Shown: positions 1-9,730, counted from the stretch's first letter. The stretch is DNA of 56,667 nucleotides from Paracoccaceae bacterium (GCA_014879735.1 JACSRN010000096.1:1-56667), one strand, 5' to 3'. The notes: generated by a model from the letters alone, not told the origin. Translations and numbers: made by a program.

Positions 1-66
1 CTGCGCCCGCGCCTGCCCGCATGACAACATCGGCCTGTTCGGGCGGTGCTTTGGCGCGGCCCTGGC

Positions 67-1059
67 TCAGGCCTCGACGCGCATCACGATCTTGCCGATA
101 TGATTGGCGGATTCGATCCGTTCATGCGCGCGGGCGGCCTCGCGCAACGGGAACTCGCTGTCGAGCACCACCTTCACGGCGCCGCGCGCGATCATCGGCC
201 AGACATGGGCCTCGACCTCGGCGGCAATCCGTGCCTTGGCCAGTTCGCTCTGCGGCCGCAGGGTCGAGCCGGTGATGGTCAGCCGGCGGCTCATCAATTC
301 CCCAAGGCCGATCTCGGCGCGGGCGCCCTGCAGGAAGGCGATCTGCACCAGCCGCCCGTCATCGGCCAGCGCCTTCAGGTTTCTGGCGATATAGGAGCCG
401 CCCACCATGTCCAGGATCACATCGGCCCCGCCAGCCTCGCGCAGCCCGGTGACGAAATCCTCTTCGCGATAGTTGAATGCGTGCTGGGCGCCCAGCGCTT
501 CGCAGACCGCGCATTTCTCGGCCGATCCGGCGGTGGCGAAGACCCGCGCGCCAAGCGCCTTTGCAATCTGGATCGCGGTGGTTCCGATGCCGCTGGTGCC
601 GCCATGGACAAGAAAGGTCTCACCCGCCTTCAGCCGGCCCCGCATGACAACATTCGACCAGACGGTGAAACAGGTTTCCGGCAGGCAAGCGGCCTCTTTC
701 AGGGTCATCCCCTCGGGGATTGGCAGGGCGTGGCTGGCGGGACAGTTGGCATATTCGGCATAGCCGCCACCGGGCAACAAGGCGCAGACCTTGTCGCCGA
801 TCTGCCAGCGGGTGACGCCGGGGCCGCATTCGACCACGGTGCCCGAGCATTCCAGCCCCGGCAGCGGCGAGGCATCGGGCGGCGGCGCATAGGCGCCGGC
901 ACGCTGCAGGGCATCGGGGCGGTTGACCCCGGCCCAGGCGATCCGGATCACGATCTGCCCGTGTCCCGGCACCGGCACCGGGCGCGCGCAGGCCTGCAAC
1001 ACATCGGGGCCGCCGGGGGCCAGGATCTCCATCGCCAGCATGGAATCGGAAAGGGTCAT
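67..1059 (-). CDS. NAD(P)H:quinone oxidoreductase, zinc-less MDR family (PIG3-like)
   Basis: A 330-residue medium-chain dehydrogenase/reductase of the quinone oxidoreductase type. It probably transfers electrons from NADPH to quinones or other small electrophiles in the cytoplasm. The N-terminal GroES-like domain (about 1-130) is followed by a Rossmann domain with a nucleotide-binding loop that reads VHGGTSGIGTTAIQIAKALG. The catalytic-zinc cysteine and histidine ligands of true alcohol dehydrogenases are not seen, which fits the quinone reductase branch. Length is normal. It lies 24 bases downstream of the COQ9-family gene on the same strand, so the two are probably one transcript, and a link to ubiquinone chemistry is possible but only inferred. 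The true substrate cannot be read from sequence. Confidence 0.88.
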   Translation of the reverse strand: MTLSDSMLAMEILAPGGPDVLQACARPVPVPGHGQIVIRIAWAGVNRPDALQRAGAYAPPPDASPLPGLECSGTVVECGPGVTRWQIGDKVCALLPGGGYAEYANCPASHALPIPEGMTLKEAACLPETCFTVWSNVVMRGRLKAGETFLVHGGTSGIGTTAIQIAKALGARVFATAGSAEKCAVCEALGAQHAFNYREEDFVTGLREAGGADVILDMVGGSYIARNLKALADDGRLVQIAFLQGARAEIGLGELMSRRLTITGSTLRPQSELAKARIAAEVEAHVWPMIARGAVKVVLDSEFPLREAARAHERIESANHIGKIVMRVEA

Positions 1060-1083
1060 CTCTGTTCGGTTCCTTCTGCGGTG

Positions 1084-1764
1084 TCAGGGCCGGTCGGACA
1101 TGCGACCGGGCAGGTCATCTGGGGAGGTCGGGGCACGGATGCGCGCCATCAGGCCGAAGGGGCCGGCCATGAGCACCCGGCCCAGCGGATTGGCGCGAAT
1201 CGCGGCCTTGGTCTTTTCGAAGCGCATCACCTCGTCGATCCGGCGGCCGAGGAAATCGCGCGTGGCCTCCTGCCCGGTGCTGTCGTCGCCCAGCCAGAAC
1301 AGCACCGTGGCGCCATAGACGGCCGACAGCGTGGCGCGCTTGGTATACCAGTTCACATCGTCCGAGCTGTCGCCCAGCGCCGTCCAGATCGCATCGGCCG
1401 TACCCCAGAGCGCGCGGGCCCCCTCGGCGGCATGCTGCGGCAGGGAGAACAATGCCATGCCGCGCCGCACCGCCTCGCGATCGGCAAGATCCAGGCGCAG
1501 CCAGACCGCCCGGGCCACCCGGTCGCGAAAGCGCAGGGCCGCCAGATCTTCGGCGGCGAGCGCGCGCGCCATCGCCCGGTCGCCCGCTGCGTGATAGGCC
1601 AGCGCCAGATCGGGGCCGCCACGGGGAAAAAGGACGCGGGCCAGCGCCGGGTCCACGCCCGAATCGGCCACGGCAAGCCGGAAGGTCGCCTCGGACCAGC
1701 CATCGAAGGCCACATTGTCCAACGCGGCCTCGATCAGCCTGTCCCGTGCTTCGCTGTGTTCCAT
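1084..1764 (-). CDS. COQ9-family protein (ubiquinone biosynthesis accessory)
   Basis: A 226-residue protein matching the bacterial COQ9 family. The family has a TetR-like helical fold that binds lipids and, in mitochondria, presents quinone intermediates to COQ7. The N-terminus has a helix-turn-helix-like segment (RDRLIEAALDNVAFDGWSEA). The typical COQ9 C-terminal block containing DDVNWYTKRATLSAVYG and the FLGRRIDEVMRF helix follows at about residues 150-205. The start at 1764 is chosen because GGAGGAAACG stands directly before the ATG; an in-frame upstream extension to 1830 has no such site. It is divergent from rpsU, a neighbourhood I remember as common in Rhodobacterales. Function is by family only. 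Confidence 0.85.
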   Translation of the reverse strand: MEHSEARDRLIEAALDNVAFDGWSEATFRLAVADSGVDPALARVLFPRGGPDLALAYHAAGDRAMARALAAEDLAALRFRDRVARAVWLRLDLADREAVRRGMALFSLPQHAAEGARALWGTADAIWTALGDSSDDVNWYTKRATLSAVYGATVLFWLGDDSTGQEATRDFLGRRIDEVMRFEKTKAAIRANPLGRVLMAGPFGLMARIRAPTSPDDLPGRMSDRP

Positions 1765-1867
1765 CGTTTCCTCCGCCCGCAAAGGTGGACAGGCCGGCTG
1801 ACCTTTGCTATAGGCCACCAGCCTGCACATCAGTGCAACTCTAGCTTAGGAAGGTGGTGACAACCAC

Positions 1868-2074
1868 ATGCAGGTCAGCGTCCGCGACAACAATGTCGAA
1901 CAGGCCCTCAGGGCCCTGAAGAAGAAACTTCAGCGTGAAGGCGTTTTCCGCGAAATGAAGCTCAAGCAGCATTTCGAGAAACCGTCGGTCAAGAAGGCGC
2001 GCGAACAGGCCGAGGCGATCCGCCGCGCCCGTAAACTCGCACGCAAGAAGGCTCAGCGCGAAGGCGCTCTCTGA
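1868..2074 (+). CDS. rpsU: 30S ribosomal protein S21
   Basis: A 68-residue lysine/arginine-rich protein that starts [20 protein letters not shown] and shows the full S21 pattern, including the [16 protein letters not shown] region and a basic C-terminal tail. S21 sits on the small-subunit platform near the anti-Shine-Dalgarno and helps initiation. The start is preceded by an AAGGTGGTGAC stretch. It is a single-gene unit with its own terminator about 70 bases downstream, divergent from the COQ9-family gene. Confidence 0.97.
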   Translation: MQVSVRDNNVEQALRALKKKLQREGVFREMKLKQHFEKPSVKKAREQAEAIRRARKLARKKAQREGAL

Positions 2075-2140
2075 CAGGTCCGGCGAAGGCGCCTGGCAAG
2101 GCGTTCAGCGGCACTGGGCGGGGCAACCCGCCACCCGATC

Positions 2141-2169
2141 AACCCCCGTGCCACGCGCGGGGGTTTTTC
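2141..2169 (+). terminator. Rho-independent terminator of rpsU
   Basis: CCCCCG at 2143-2148 pairs with CGGGGG at 2158-2163 (the stem can extend with GU pairs), followed at once by TTTTT. This is the clearest intrinsic terminator in the window, and it lies 70 bases after the rpsU stop. Confidence 0.85.
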
Positions 2170-2195
2170 CATGCCGGATCAGAGCCGGATCAGAT

Positions 2196-2249
2196 CGGGG
2201 GCGCCGGGGGGCGCCGGCCTGCCCCCCCGGCAGGTATTCCTGGGGGGCC
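2196..2249. repeat. GC-rich REP-like hairpin element (copy 1)
   Basis: A stretch of G runs then C runs (CCGGGGGGC near 2204-2212 against GCCCCCCCGG near 2220-2230), followed by CAGGTATTCCTGGGG. On the minus strand it reads as an AATACC box next to a long G/C hairpin, similar in layout to the element at 29455-29490. It sits between the rpsU terminator and the acyl-CoA dehydrogenase stop. I call it REP-like by resemblance only. Confidence 0.45.
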
Positions 2250-2335
2250 GTTGCCACATTCAGGGCTGGGTGAAACGGCGGGGATGGAAAGATCGGCGCC
2301 GGCACGCGATCCTTGCGGGGGTCCGGCCGGCGGGG

Positions 2336-4033
2336 TCAGGCGCCCAAAGCCTCGGGGGTGACGGCGTAAAGACCGGCTGCACCCTCTCGCGCTTCGATCA
2401 GAAGGGCGGCGTGGCCGGGCAGAAGGCGGCGGATCATCACCTTGGCCAGCGGCAGGCGAGCGGGATCGGCCAGCGCGGCCTTCAGATGTGCATGGGCGCC
2501 CAGGATCAGCGCAAAGGCGCGAAGATAGGGAACGGCGCCGGCGAAACGGTCGTCCATCTCGGTCGCAAGCAACTGCTCGGTTGCCTCGCGCAGGGTTTCG
2601 GCGGCCTGCCAGACCTCGTTGGCCAGGTCGGGGGCGGCGGCGCGTGCCTTGGCGGCCGCGGCCTCGACCTCGCCGATCAGGCGGAAGGCGGCTTCGCCGC
2701 GGTCCGAAAGCTTGCGTCCCACAAGGTCCATTGCCTGGATTCCGTTCGTGCCCTCGTAGATCGCGGTGATCCGGGCATCGCGCAGATATTGCGCGGCGCC
2801 GGTCTCCTCGATGAAGCCCATGCCGCCGTGGATCTGTACGCCAAGGTCGGCGACGGCAATGCCGACATCGGTGCCATAGGCCTTGGCGATGGGCGTGAGC
2901 AGCGCGGCCCGGGCCTGCCAGTTGGGATCGCCCGTGGCGGTGGCCATGTCGGTCGCCTTGGCGCAGGCCAGCCCGATCGCCCGCGCCGCGAAGATCTGCG
3001 CGCGGCCCTCGGCCAGCATGCGGCGCACATCGGCATGGCCGATGATGCCGGCCACGCCTTCGGCGGTCTGGCCCTGAACGCGATCGACCGCATAGCGCGC
3101 GGCCTTCTGCAGCGCGGCCTCGGCCACGCCCACGCCCTGCATGCCGACGCCGAGCCGCGCATTGTTCATCATGGTGAACATGGCGGCCATGCCCTTGTGC
3201 GGCGCGCCGACAAGCCAGCCCGTCGCGCCGTCGAACTGCATCACGCAGGTCGGGCTGCCGTGGATGCCAAGCTTGTGCTCCAGGCTGACCACCTTCAGGC
3301 TGTTGGCCTGTCCGGGCCTGCCATCGGCATCGGGCAGCAGTTTCGGCACCATGAACAGGCTGATCCCCCGGGTGCCCGGCGCGGCATCGGGCAGGCGTGC
3401 CAGCACCAGATGGCAGACATTCGCCACCAGGTCGCTGTCGCCCCAGGTGATGAAGATCTTCTGCCCGGTCACGGCATAGCTGCCGTCGCCATTCGGCTTT
3501 GCCGTGCTGCGCAGCGCCCCCACATCCGAGCCGGCCTGCGGTTCGGTCAGGTTCATCGTGCCCGACCATTCGCCGGAGATCAGCTTCGGCAGATAGATCG
3601 CCTTGATCTCGTCGCTGGCATGGTGTTCCAGCGCCTCGATCTGGCCCTGGGTCAGCAGCGGCTTCAGCTGCAGCGCCAGGCAGGCGCCGGACAGCATCTC
3701 GTTCACGCAGGTGGCCAGCGTATGGGGCAGGCCCATGCCACCGTGGTCAGGGTTGGCCGAGACGCCGATCCAGCCGCCCTCGGCAATGGCCCGATAGCCC
3801 CTGTCATAGCCGGGCGACGACCGCAGCACACCGTTTTCCAGCCGGGCGGGCGTCAGATCGCCCCCGCGGTTCAGCGGCGCCACCTCGGCATCGCACATCC
3901 GCGCCGCTTCGGTCAGGATTGCCGTCACCGTATCGGGCGTCGCCTCGGCGAATCGGTCCGTTGCAGCAACATCGGCGAACCCGATGACGTGATCCAGAAT
4001 GAAGCGCTGGTCGGCCAGGGCGGCTTTGGTCAT
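2336..4033 (-). CDS. Acyl-CoA dehydrogenase, C-terminally extended FadE/DmdC-like type
   Basis: A 565-residue flavoprotein that would oxidise an acyl-CoA thioester to the enoyl-CoA, passing electrons to ETF. The usual three-part fold is visible: N-terminal helices, the middle beta domain with MNLTEPQAGSDVG and FITWGDSD, and the C-terminal helical domain with GGMGFIEETGAAQYLRDARI. The catalytic base is the Glu in IYEGTNGIQ, residue 427. About 100 extra C-terminal residues (from about 460) match the extension found in long FadE-like and methylmercaptopropionyl-CoA (DmdC-type) enzymes. Length is slightly below the usual 590. The chain length or DMSP-pathway specificity cannot be told from sequence. 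It is divergent from the Sua5-type gene, with 91 bases between starts. Confidence 0.9.
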   Translation of the reverse strand: MTKAALADQRFILDHVIGFADVAATDRFAEATPDTVTAILTEAARMCDAEVAPLNRGGDLTPARLENGVLRSSPGYDRGYRAIAEGGWIGVSANPDHGGMGLPHTLATCVNEMLSGACLALQLKPLLTQGQIEALEHHASDEIKAIYLPKLISGEWSGTMNLTEPQAGSDVGALRSTAKPNGDGSYAVTGQKIFITWGDSDLVANVCHLVLARLPDAAPGTRGISLFMVPKLLPDADGRPGQANSLKVVSLEHKLGIHGSPTCVMQFDGATGWLVGAPHKGMAAMFTMMNNARLGVGMQGVGVAEAALQKAARYAVDRVQGQTAEGVAGIIGHADVRRMLAEGRAQIFAARAIGLACAKATDMATATGDPNWQARAALLTPIAKAYGTDVGIAVADLGVQIHGGMGFIEETGAAQYLRDARITAIYEGTNGIQAMDLVGRKLSDRGEAAFRLIGEVEAAAAKARAAAPDLANEVWQAAETLREATEQLLATEMDDRFAGAVPYLRAFALILGAHAHLKAALADPARLPLAKVMIRRLLPGHAALLIEAREGAAGLYAVTPEALGA

Positions 4034-4124
4034 CGGAACTCTCCGGCTTGTCTCGAGAGCGTGGCTCTCCTATGAGGCAAGGCTAGCCAAGTCGCCCCTT
4101 CCTGCAAGCTGGACGCTGCGTCAG

Positions 4125-5072
4125 ATGGAAAAGACCGAAACCCTTGCCGCCGACGATGCGGGTGTGGCGCGGGCCGCACACCTTCTGGCCGGGGGGCGGC
4201 TGGTCGCTTTTCCGACCGAAACCGTCTATGGCCTTGGCGGCGATGCCCGGCAGGATGCCACCGTGGCGCGGATTTTTGCGGCGAAGGGGCGGCCGCGGTT
4301 CAACCCGCTGATCGTGCATCTGCCCTCGGTCGCCGCAGCCGAGGCGGTGGCGGTTTTCGACGACCGCGCGCGGGCTGTGGCGGCGGCATTCTGGCCGGGG
4401 CCGCTGACGCTGGTGTTGCCGCTGCGGCCCGAGGCTGGCATATCGCCACTGGTGACGGCAGGTTTGCCTACGGTTGCGATCCGGGTGCCGGCGCATCCGG
4501 TGGCGCGGGCCTTGTTGACCGCGTTCGGCGGCCCGGTGGCTGCGCCATCTGCCAATCCGTCGGGCAAGGTTTCGCCGACACGGGCGGCGCATGTGCTGGC
4601 CGGGCTTTCCGGGCGGATCGCTGCGGTCGTGGATGGCGGACCCAGTGCCGTGGGGGTGGAATCGACCATCCTCGGGCTGGCCGGCGCCGCGCGGCTGCTG
4701 CGCCCCGGCGGGGTTCCGGCCGAGGCGCTGGAGGCACTGCTTGGCCAGGCGCTGCCGGCAGGCGGCGATGAAGCGCGGCCGAATGCGCCGGGGCAGCTTG
4801 CCTCGCATTACGCGCCCGGGGCCATGGTGCGGCTGAACGCGCGGGCGGCGGAAACGGGAGAAATCCTTGTGGGCTACGGTCCGGTGAAGGGCGATCTGAC
4901 GCTGTCTGCTGACGGCGATCTGGTCGAGGCGGCGGCAAACCTGTTCCACATCCTGCGCGAGGCCGATGCGCTGGCCGGTCCGCAGGGCCGGATCGCCTTT
5001 GCCCCGGTGCCTGATACCGGCCTTGGTCGGGCGATCACCGACCGGCTCAGGCGCGCCGCCGCGCCACGGTGA
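4125..5072 (+). CDS. tsaC: L-threonylcarbamoyladenylate synthase, Sua5 type
   Basis: A 315-residue enzyme that makes threonylcarbamoyl-AMP from threonine, bicarbonate and ATP for the t6A37 modification of ANN-decoding tRNAs. The YrdC domain fills about residues 12-200, with FPTETVYGLGGDA and FAAKGRPRFNPLIVHL at the substrate channel and APSANPSGKVSPT further on. The C-terminal Sua5 extension (to 315) separates it from short TsaC proteins of about 190 residues. The start at 4125 gives the normal N-terminus; the frame is open upstream to 3999, but that part overlaps the divergent gene and is not conserved in style. No strong ribosome binding site is seen. Confidence 0.92.
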   Translation: MEKTETLAADDAGVARAAHLLAGGRLVAFPTETVYGLGGDARQDATVARIFAAKGRPRFNPLIVHLPSVAAAEAVAVFDDRARAVAAAFWPGPLTLVLPLRPEAGISPLVTAGLPTVAIRVPAHPVARALLTAFGGPVAAPSANPSGKVSPTRAAHVLAGLSGRIAAVVDGGPSAVGVESTILGLAGAARLLRPGGVPAEALEALLGQALPAGGDEARPNAPGQLASHYAPGAMVRLNARAAETGEILVGYGPVKGDLTLSADGDLVEAAANLFHILREADALAGPQGRIAFAPVPDTGLGRAITDRLRRAAAPR

Positions 5073-5163
5073 CGGGCCGGGCACCGGCGGGCTTGTGACT
5101 GACACAGAGGCGCGCCCGCGCCACCTGCAGACCGACCGGGGAACAGGCCGGTCATCCCGGGAT

Positions 5164-6417
5164 TCAGGCCGTCTGCGCTGTCAGCGGCCGTTCACGGACC
5201 GGCAAAAGCACCAGCGCCGAGAAGGCGCCCACCCCGACGCCGATCCACCACACCAATGTGTAATCGCCGTTGAGATCATACATCTTGGCGCCCAGCCAGA
5301 CGCCGAGGAACCCGCCGATCTGGTGGCTGAGGAAGACGAAGCCGTAAAGCGTGCCCATATAGCGCAGCCCGTAGATATAGGCGACCAGCCCCGAGGTCAG
5401 CGGCACGGTGGCCAGCCACAGCGCGCCCATCACCGCCGAGAAGATCAGCACCGAGGCCGGCGTGATCGGCAACAGGATGAAGACGGCCGAGGTCACGGTC
5501 CGCGCCAGATAGATCCCGGCAAGCAGGTATTTCTTCGTGTAGCGCTTGCCCAGCCAGCCTGCCAGCACCGTGCCGATGATGTTGAACAGCCCGATCACCC
5601 CGATCGACACCGCACCCAGCGCCGAGGTTGTCCGGATTCCGATCGCTGCCAGCATTCCGGTCTGGTCGATCGGCCCGCAAAGCTCTGTCACGAAGGCGGG
5701 AAAATGCGCGGTGATGAAGGCCAGCTGATAGCCGCAGGAAAAGAAGCCCAGGAAGATCAGCGTATAGGACGGGTCGCGGAAGGCCCGGGCCAGGACCGTG
5801 CCCATGCTTTCCTCAAGCTCGGCCCGGCTGGCAAGCTTGGGCGAGCGCAGGAACGGCAGCGCGAAAAGCGAACACAGGATCACCACGGCGAAGATGACGA
5901 AGACAATCTGCCAGCTGTAATATTGCAGCAGAATCTCGGCGACCGGCGCACCGATCACCTGCCCGGCCGATCCCGCCGCAGTGCCGATCCCCAGTGCCAT
6001 CGAGCGGTTTTCGGGGGCGGCGGCGCGGCCGACGATGGCCAGGATCACCCCGAAGCCGGTTCCCGCGATGCCGAAACCCACAAGGATCTCAAGCGTCTGG
6101 TGCTGCCAGGGCTGCACCGCGAAGGACGACAGAACCAATCCCAGCGCATAAAGGATCGCGCCGCCCACAATCGCCTTGCGGTCGCCGAAGCGGTCGGCGA
6201 TGGCCCCGAACAGCGGCTGGCCAAAGCCCCAGGCCAGGTTCTGTATGGCGATGGCCAGCGAGAACTCGGTCCGCGCCCAGCCGAATTCCTCGGCGATGGG
6301 AATCTGGAAGACCCCGAAACTGGCACGGACGGCAAAGCCGATCATCAGGATGACCGAGCCGGCCACCAGGACCGGGGTGATCAGCGGCGCGCGTGCGGAC
6401 GATGCGGTGGTGGACAT
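5164..6417 (-). CDS. MFS transporter (monocarboxylate/oxalate-formate-like)
   Basis: A 417-residue integral membrane carrier with about 12 hydrophobic segments. The N-terminus carries FAVRASFGVFQIPIAEEFGW, the style of monocarboxylate or oxalate/formate-type major facilitator proteins. The loop between segments 2 and 3 holds GAIADRFGDRK, the MFS motif A. The start at 6417 has CAGGAG seven bases upstream. It converges on the Sua5-type gene and is divergent from the GH13 gene. The substrate is unknown; a small organic acid is a guess from family resemblance. Confidence 0.82.
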   Translation of the reverse strand: MSTTASSARAPLITPVLVAGSVILMIGFAVRASFGVFQIPIAEEFGWARTEFSLAIAIQNLAWGFGQPLFGAIADRFGDRKAIVGGAILYALGLVLSSFAVQPWQHQTLEILVGFGIAGTGFGVILAIVGRAAAPENRSMALGIGTAAGSAGQVIGAPVAEILLQYYSWQIVFVIFAVVILCSLFALPFLRSPKLASRAELEESMGTVLARAFRDPSYTLIFLGFFSCGYQLAFITAHFPAFVTELCGPIDQTGMLAAIGIRTTSALGAVSIGVIGLFNIIGTVLAGWLGKRYTKKYLLAGIYLARTVTSAVFILLPITPASVLIFSAVMGALWLATVPLTSGLVAYIYGLRYMGTLYGFVFLSHQIGGFLGVWLGAKMYDLNGDYTLVWWIGVGVGAFSALVLLPVRERPLTAQTA

Positions 6418-6658
6418 ATCGGGCTCCTGTTCGGGCCGGAACCTGCGCTGTGGCGCCGGCGCCGTCAAATGCAGAATTGTGATGCACATCAGTAGCAACC
6501 GGAATTCCGCCCCTTGAAACATCGGCCGTTGCCGCGCTTTGATCCCGCGGTGCAGGCCGCCGCGCAGCGGGGCCGCCGGCAGGACAGGAGGGGCCGATGC
6601 CCGGAACACAGATCTTCGCACCGGCCGCCGCGGCCCGGGCGTGCTTGCGGAGACAGGC

Positions 6659-8251
6659 ATGAGCGACTGGTGGAAGGGGGCCGTCACCTATCAGGTCTAT
6701 CCGCGCAGCTTTCAGGATTCGGACGGCGATGGCGTGGGCGATCTGCCGGGGCTTACCGCGCGGCTGCCCTATCTGGCTGGTCTTGGGGTGGATGCGGTCT
6801 GGCTGTCGCCGTTCTTTCGCAGCCCGATGCGGGACATGGGCTATGACGTCTCTGATTATACCGATGTCGATCCGGTCTTCGGCACGCTTGCAGATTTCGA
6901 CGCGCTGGTTGCGCGGGCGCATGATCTGGGGCTGAAGATCATCATAGACCAGGTGCTGTCGCATTCCTCGGACCGCCACCCGTTCTTTACCGAAAGCCGG
7001 GCCAGCCGAACGGGCCCGCGGGCGGACTGGTATGTCTGGGCCGATCCGCGCCACGACGGCAGCCCGCCCAACAACTGGCTTTCGGTCTTCGGCGGCAGCG
7101 CCTGGACCTGGGACGCCCGGCGCAGGCAATACTACCTGCACAACTTCCTGGCCGAGCAGCCGGATCTCAACTACCACAATCCGCAGGTGCAGGACTGGGC
7201 GCTGTCGGTACTGCGCTTCTGGCTGGACCGCGGCGTCGACGGCTTTCGCTTCGATACGGTCAACTACTTCTTCCACGACCGGAAACTGCGCGACAATCCG
7301 GCCGATTTTGTCGAGAGGGACGAGCCGGAGACGAATCCCTACGGCATGCAGTACCACCTGTTCGACAAGAACCGGCCCGAAAACCTGGCCTGGCTGGCGC
7401 GGATGCGCAGGCTGCTGGATGAATATGGTGCGGCCTCGGTGGGCGAGGTGGGCGACAGCCACCACGCCATCGAGATGATGGGCGCCTATTCCGCGCCCGG
7501 CCGGCTGCACCAGTGCTACAGTTTCGAGATGCTGGGCCGGGACTATGCGCCGGCCTTCTTCCGCAGCCGGATCGAGGGGTTTTTCCGGGGCGCGCCGCAG
7601 GGCTGGCCGATGTGGGCCTTTGGCAACCACGACGTGCCGCGGCAGGTAACGCGCTGGCTGTCGCATGGCGCGGATGCCGAGACGCTGGCGAAACAGGCCG
7701 GGGCGCTGCTCCTGTCCTTCGAGGGGTCGATCTGCCTCTGGCAAGGCGAGGAGATCGGCCAAACCGATACCGAACTGGCCTTCGAGGAACTGACCGATCC
7801 ACAGGGCATTGCCTTCTGGCCGGCGCCGGTAGGCCGGGACAACACGCGGACGCCGATGGTCTGGGACGATTCGCCCCGGGGTGGCTTCACGACGGGCACG
7901 CCCTGGTTGCCGGTCAAACCGCCGCAACTGGCCCGCAATGTAGCAGCCCAGACCGGTCGGCCGGGATCGGTGCTGGAATTCTACCGCGCGATGCTGGCCT
8001 TCCGCCGTCTCACGCCGGCGCTGCGAACGGGGCGCAGCACCTTTCTCGATACGCCCGATCCCGTGCTTGCCTTCCAGCGCGGCCTGGGCGAGGGCGCGCT
8101 TTTGTGCTTGTTCAACCTGTCTGCCACCACGGTGGCCCTGGCATTCGAGGCTGCCGCCACGCCGGTTGGCCCGGTGCAGAATGCCGTGCTGGATGGGGGC
8201 ATGCTGACGCTTGGTCCGAATGCCGTGGTCTTCCTGGCGCTGAACGGCTGA
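6659..8251 (+). CDS. GH13 alpha-glucosidase (oligo-1,6-glucosidase/alpha-glucosidase type)
   Basis: A 530-residue cytoplasmic glycoside hydrolase family 13 enzyme, expected to release glucose from sucrose-, maltose- or isomaltose-type oligosaccharides. It begins WWKGAVTYQVYPRSFQDSDG, typical for this group. The four GH13 motifs are present: DQVLSHSSDRH, GFRFDTVNY with nucleophile Asp199, VGEVGD with acid/base Glu263, and FGNHDVPR with Asp325. There is no signal peptide. The start at 6659 has GGAG eight bases upstream; the open frame from 6539 has no support. No sugar transporter or LacI regulator lies next to it, which is unusual for this enzyme class in alphaproteobacteria. It converges on the SMP-30 gene 19 bases away. 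Confidence 0.9.
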   Translation: MSDWWKGAVTYQVYPRSFQDSDGDGVGDLPGLTARLPYLAGLGVDAVWLSPFFRSPMRDMGYDVSDYTDVDPVFGTLADFDALVARAHDLGLKIIIDQVLSHSSDRHPFFTESRASRTGPRADWYVWADPRHDGSPPNNWLSVFGGSAWTWDARRRQYYLHNFLAEQPDLNYHNPQVQDWALSVLRFWLDRGVDGFRFDTVNYFFHDRKLRDNPADFVERDEPETNPYGMQYHLFDKNRPENLAWLARMRRLLDEYGAASVGEVGDSHHAIEMMGAYSAPGRLHQCYSFEMLGRDYAPAFFRSRIEGFFRGAPQGWPMWAFGNHDVPRQVTRWLSHGADAETLAKQAGALLLSFEGSICLWQGEEIGQTDTELAFEELTDPQGIAFWPAPVGRDNTRTPMVWDDSPRGGFTTGTPWLPVKPPQLARNVAAQTGRPGSVLEFYRAMLAFRRLTPALRTGRSTFLDTPDPVLAFQRGLGEGALLCLFNLSATTVALAFEAAATPVGPVQNAVLDGGMLTLGPNAVVFLALNG

Positions 8252-8270
8252 TCCTGCCGGTGGCGGCCGG

Positions 8271-9128
8271 TCAGAGCAGGACCTGTGGCTCGGGCAGGCC
8301 GCGGCCCACGCCGGCAATGGCAAAGGTCTGGCCCGCCGCGGGGCAGGCCGCCAGCGCCGCGGCATCCATCTCCTCGCGCGCGGTGGTGACATAAAGCACC
8401 GAAAGATCGGTGCCGCCGAAGGCCGGGCAGGAGGCATGCGGCGCCGGGACCGCGACCGTCCTGGCCAGCGTTCCGTCCGGGGCATAGGCCGCCACCCGCG
8501 ACGCGCCCCATTGCGCGTTCCAGAACAGCCCGTCCGCCCCGATCACCGCACCATCGGGGTTCAGCCCCTCGGCCGCCAGGTCGAGATAGATGCCGGGTTC
8601 GCCCAGCGGCCAGCCCGCGCCGTCAAGCGCCACCCGCCAGACCTTCGCAGGTGCGGTATCGGCAAAGAAGGCACTGCGGCCGTCTGCGGCAAAGCAGATT
8701 GCATTGGGAATCGTCAGGCCGGTGAAAAGTCGCCGCACCTCGCCGTGGCAATAGCGGAAGACCGCGCCAAGGCCGGGATCGGCCCCGCCACGCCGGCCCA
8801 TCGTTCCCCACCAGAACCCACCCTGCCGGTCCGCCCTGCCGTCGTTCGACCGGGTTGCCGGCTGGCCCGCCGCGACCGGGTGCAAGGGCGTGAAGCTGCC
8901 GTCGTTCAGGTTCACCCGCAGAAGGCCGGATTCCGCGGCGACCACCGCCTCGTCATCCGAGATCCGGCCCAGTGCCGAGACCATCTCGGGAAATTCGAAG
9001 ACCTGCGCCCCGCTGTCGCCGCGCGACAGAAGCCGCCGGTTCAGGATGTCGAACCAGTAGAGCCTGGCCCGACCGGGATGCCAGACCGGGCCTTCGCCCA
9101 GGTCGCACGGCCGTGAATCGAAGATCAT
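8271..9128 (-). CDS. SMP-30/gluconolactonase family protein
   Basis: A 285-residue six-bladed propeller enzyme of the SMP-30/regucalcin family, likely hydrolysing a sugar lactone. Family signs are the start ([20 protein letters not shown], carrying the metal-binding Glu in GEGPVW), [28 protein letters not shown], and [19 protein letters not shown] with the conserved DG. Its ATG overlaps the dgoA stop by four bases (ATGA), so the two are translationally coupled. In context it would open a galactono-lactone to galactonate upstream of the dgoK/dgoA steps. Only the lactone class is inferred, from the neighbours. Confidence 0.9.
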   Translation of the reverse strand: MIFDSRPCDLGEGPVWHPGRARLYWFDILNRRLLSRGDSGAQVFEFPEMVSALGRISDDEAVVAAESGLLRVNLNDGSFTPLHPVAAGQPATRSNDGRADRQGGFWWGTMGRRGGADPGLGAVFRYCHGEVRRLFTGLTIPNAICFAADGRSAFFADTAPAKVWRVALDGAGWPLGEPGIYLDLAAEGLNPDGAVIGADGLFWNAQWGASRVAAYAPDGTLARTVAVPAPHASCPAFGGTDLSVLYVTTAREEMDAAALAACPAAGQTFAIAGVGRGLPEPQVLL

Positions 9129-9730
9129 GCCAGGCTGTCCCAGGCCGTGACCATGGCGCGGGCCCTCTCGCCTGCTTCGGCCGCAGTCAGCCCCGGCGTG
9201 TAGATCGCCGTGCCGATGCCGAAACCATCCGCCCCCGCCGCCCGCCATTGCGCGAAATTGGCCGGCCCGGCACCGCCCACGGCATAGACCGGGCAAGTCT
9301 TCGGCAGCACGGCGCGCATGGCTTTCAGCCCGTCAGGGCCGATCAGGCTGCCGGGAAACAGTTTCAGCCCCGTCGCCCCCGCCTTCAGCGCGGCAAAGCA
9401 TTCGCTCGGCGTCATCACGCCGGGCCAGCTTTCCATGCCAAGCCAGCGCGTTGCGGCGATCACCTCGATATCGGCATTGGGCGAGACGATCAGCGCGCCT
9501 CCGGCTGCGCGCACGTCATGCACTTCGCTTACGGTCAGAACGGTGCCAGCGCCGATCTGCGCATGATCGCCAAAGGTCCGGGCCATGGCGGAAATCGAGA
9601 CGAACGGTTGCGGGGAATTCAGCGGCACCTCGATCCGGGTGATTCCGGCGGCGATCAGCGCCTCGGCCACCGGCAGGGCTTCGGGCGGGGTGATGCCGCG
9701 GAGAATGGCGATCAGCGGACGGTGGGTCAT
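9125..9730 (-). CDS. dgoA: 2-dehydro-3-deoxy-6-phosphogalactonate aldolase
   Basis: A 201-residue class I aldolase that splits KDPGal into pyruvate and glyceraldehyde 3-phosphate. The KDPG-aldolase-family barrel is clear: IAILRGITP with Arg11, [10 protein letters not shown] with Glu34, IGAGTVLT, and the Schiff-base Lys123 in TGLKLFPGS. The galactonate rather than gluconate isomer is favoured by sequence style and by the adjacent dgoK. It overlaps both neighbours by four bases, giving a three-gene translationally coupled operon dgoK-dgoA-SMP30. Confidence 0.93.
   Translation of the reverse strand: MTHRPLIAILRGITPPEALPVAEALIAAGITRIEVPLNSPQPFVSISAMARTFGDHAQIGAGTVLTVSEVHDVRAAGGALIVSPNADIEVIAATRWLGMESWPGVMTPSECFAALKAGATGLKLFPGSLIGPDGLKAMRAVLPKTCPVYAVGGAGPANFAQWRAAGADGFGIGTAIYTPGLTAAEAGERARAMVTAWDSLA

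Noticed and set aside
46-4075. Long open frames of 500-800 codons opposite the acyl-CoA dehydrogenase, quinone reductase and others
   Set aside because: In this GC-rich DNA the antisense and shifted frames rarely meet a stop. Their translations are Arg/Ala/Gly/His-rich with no motifs, while the opposite strand encodes recognised proteins.
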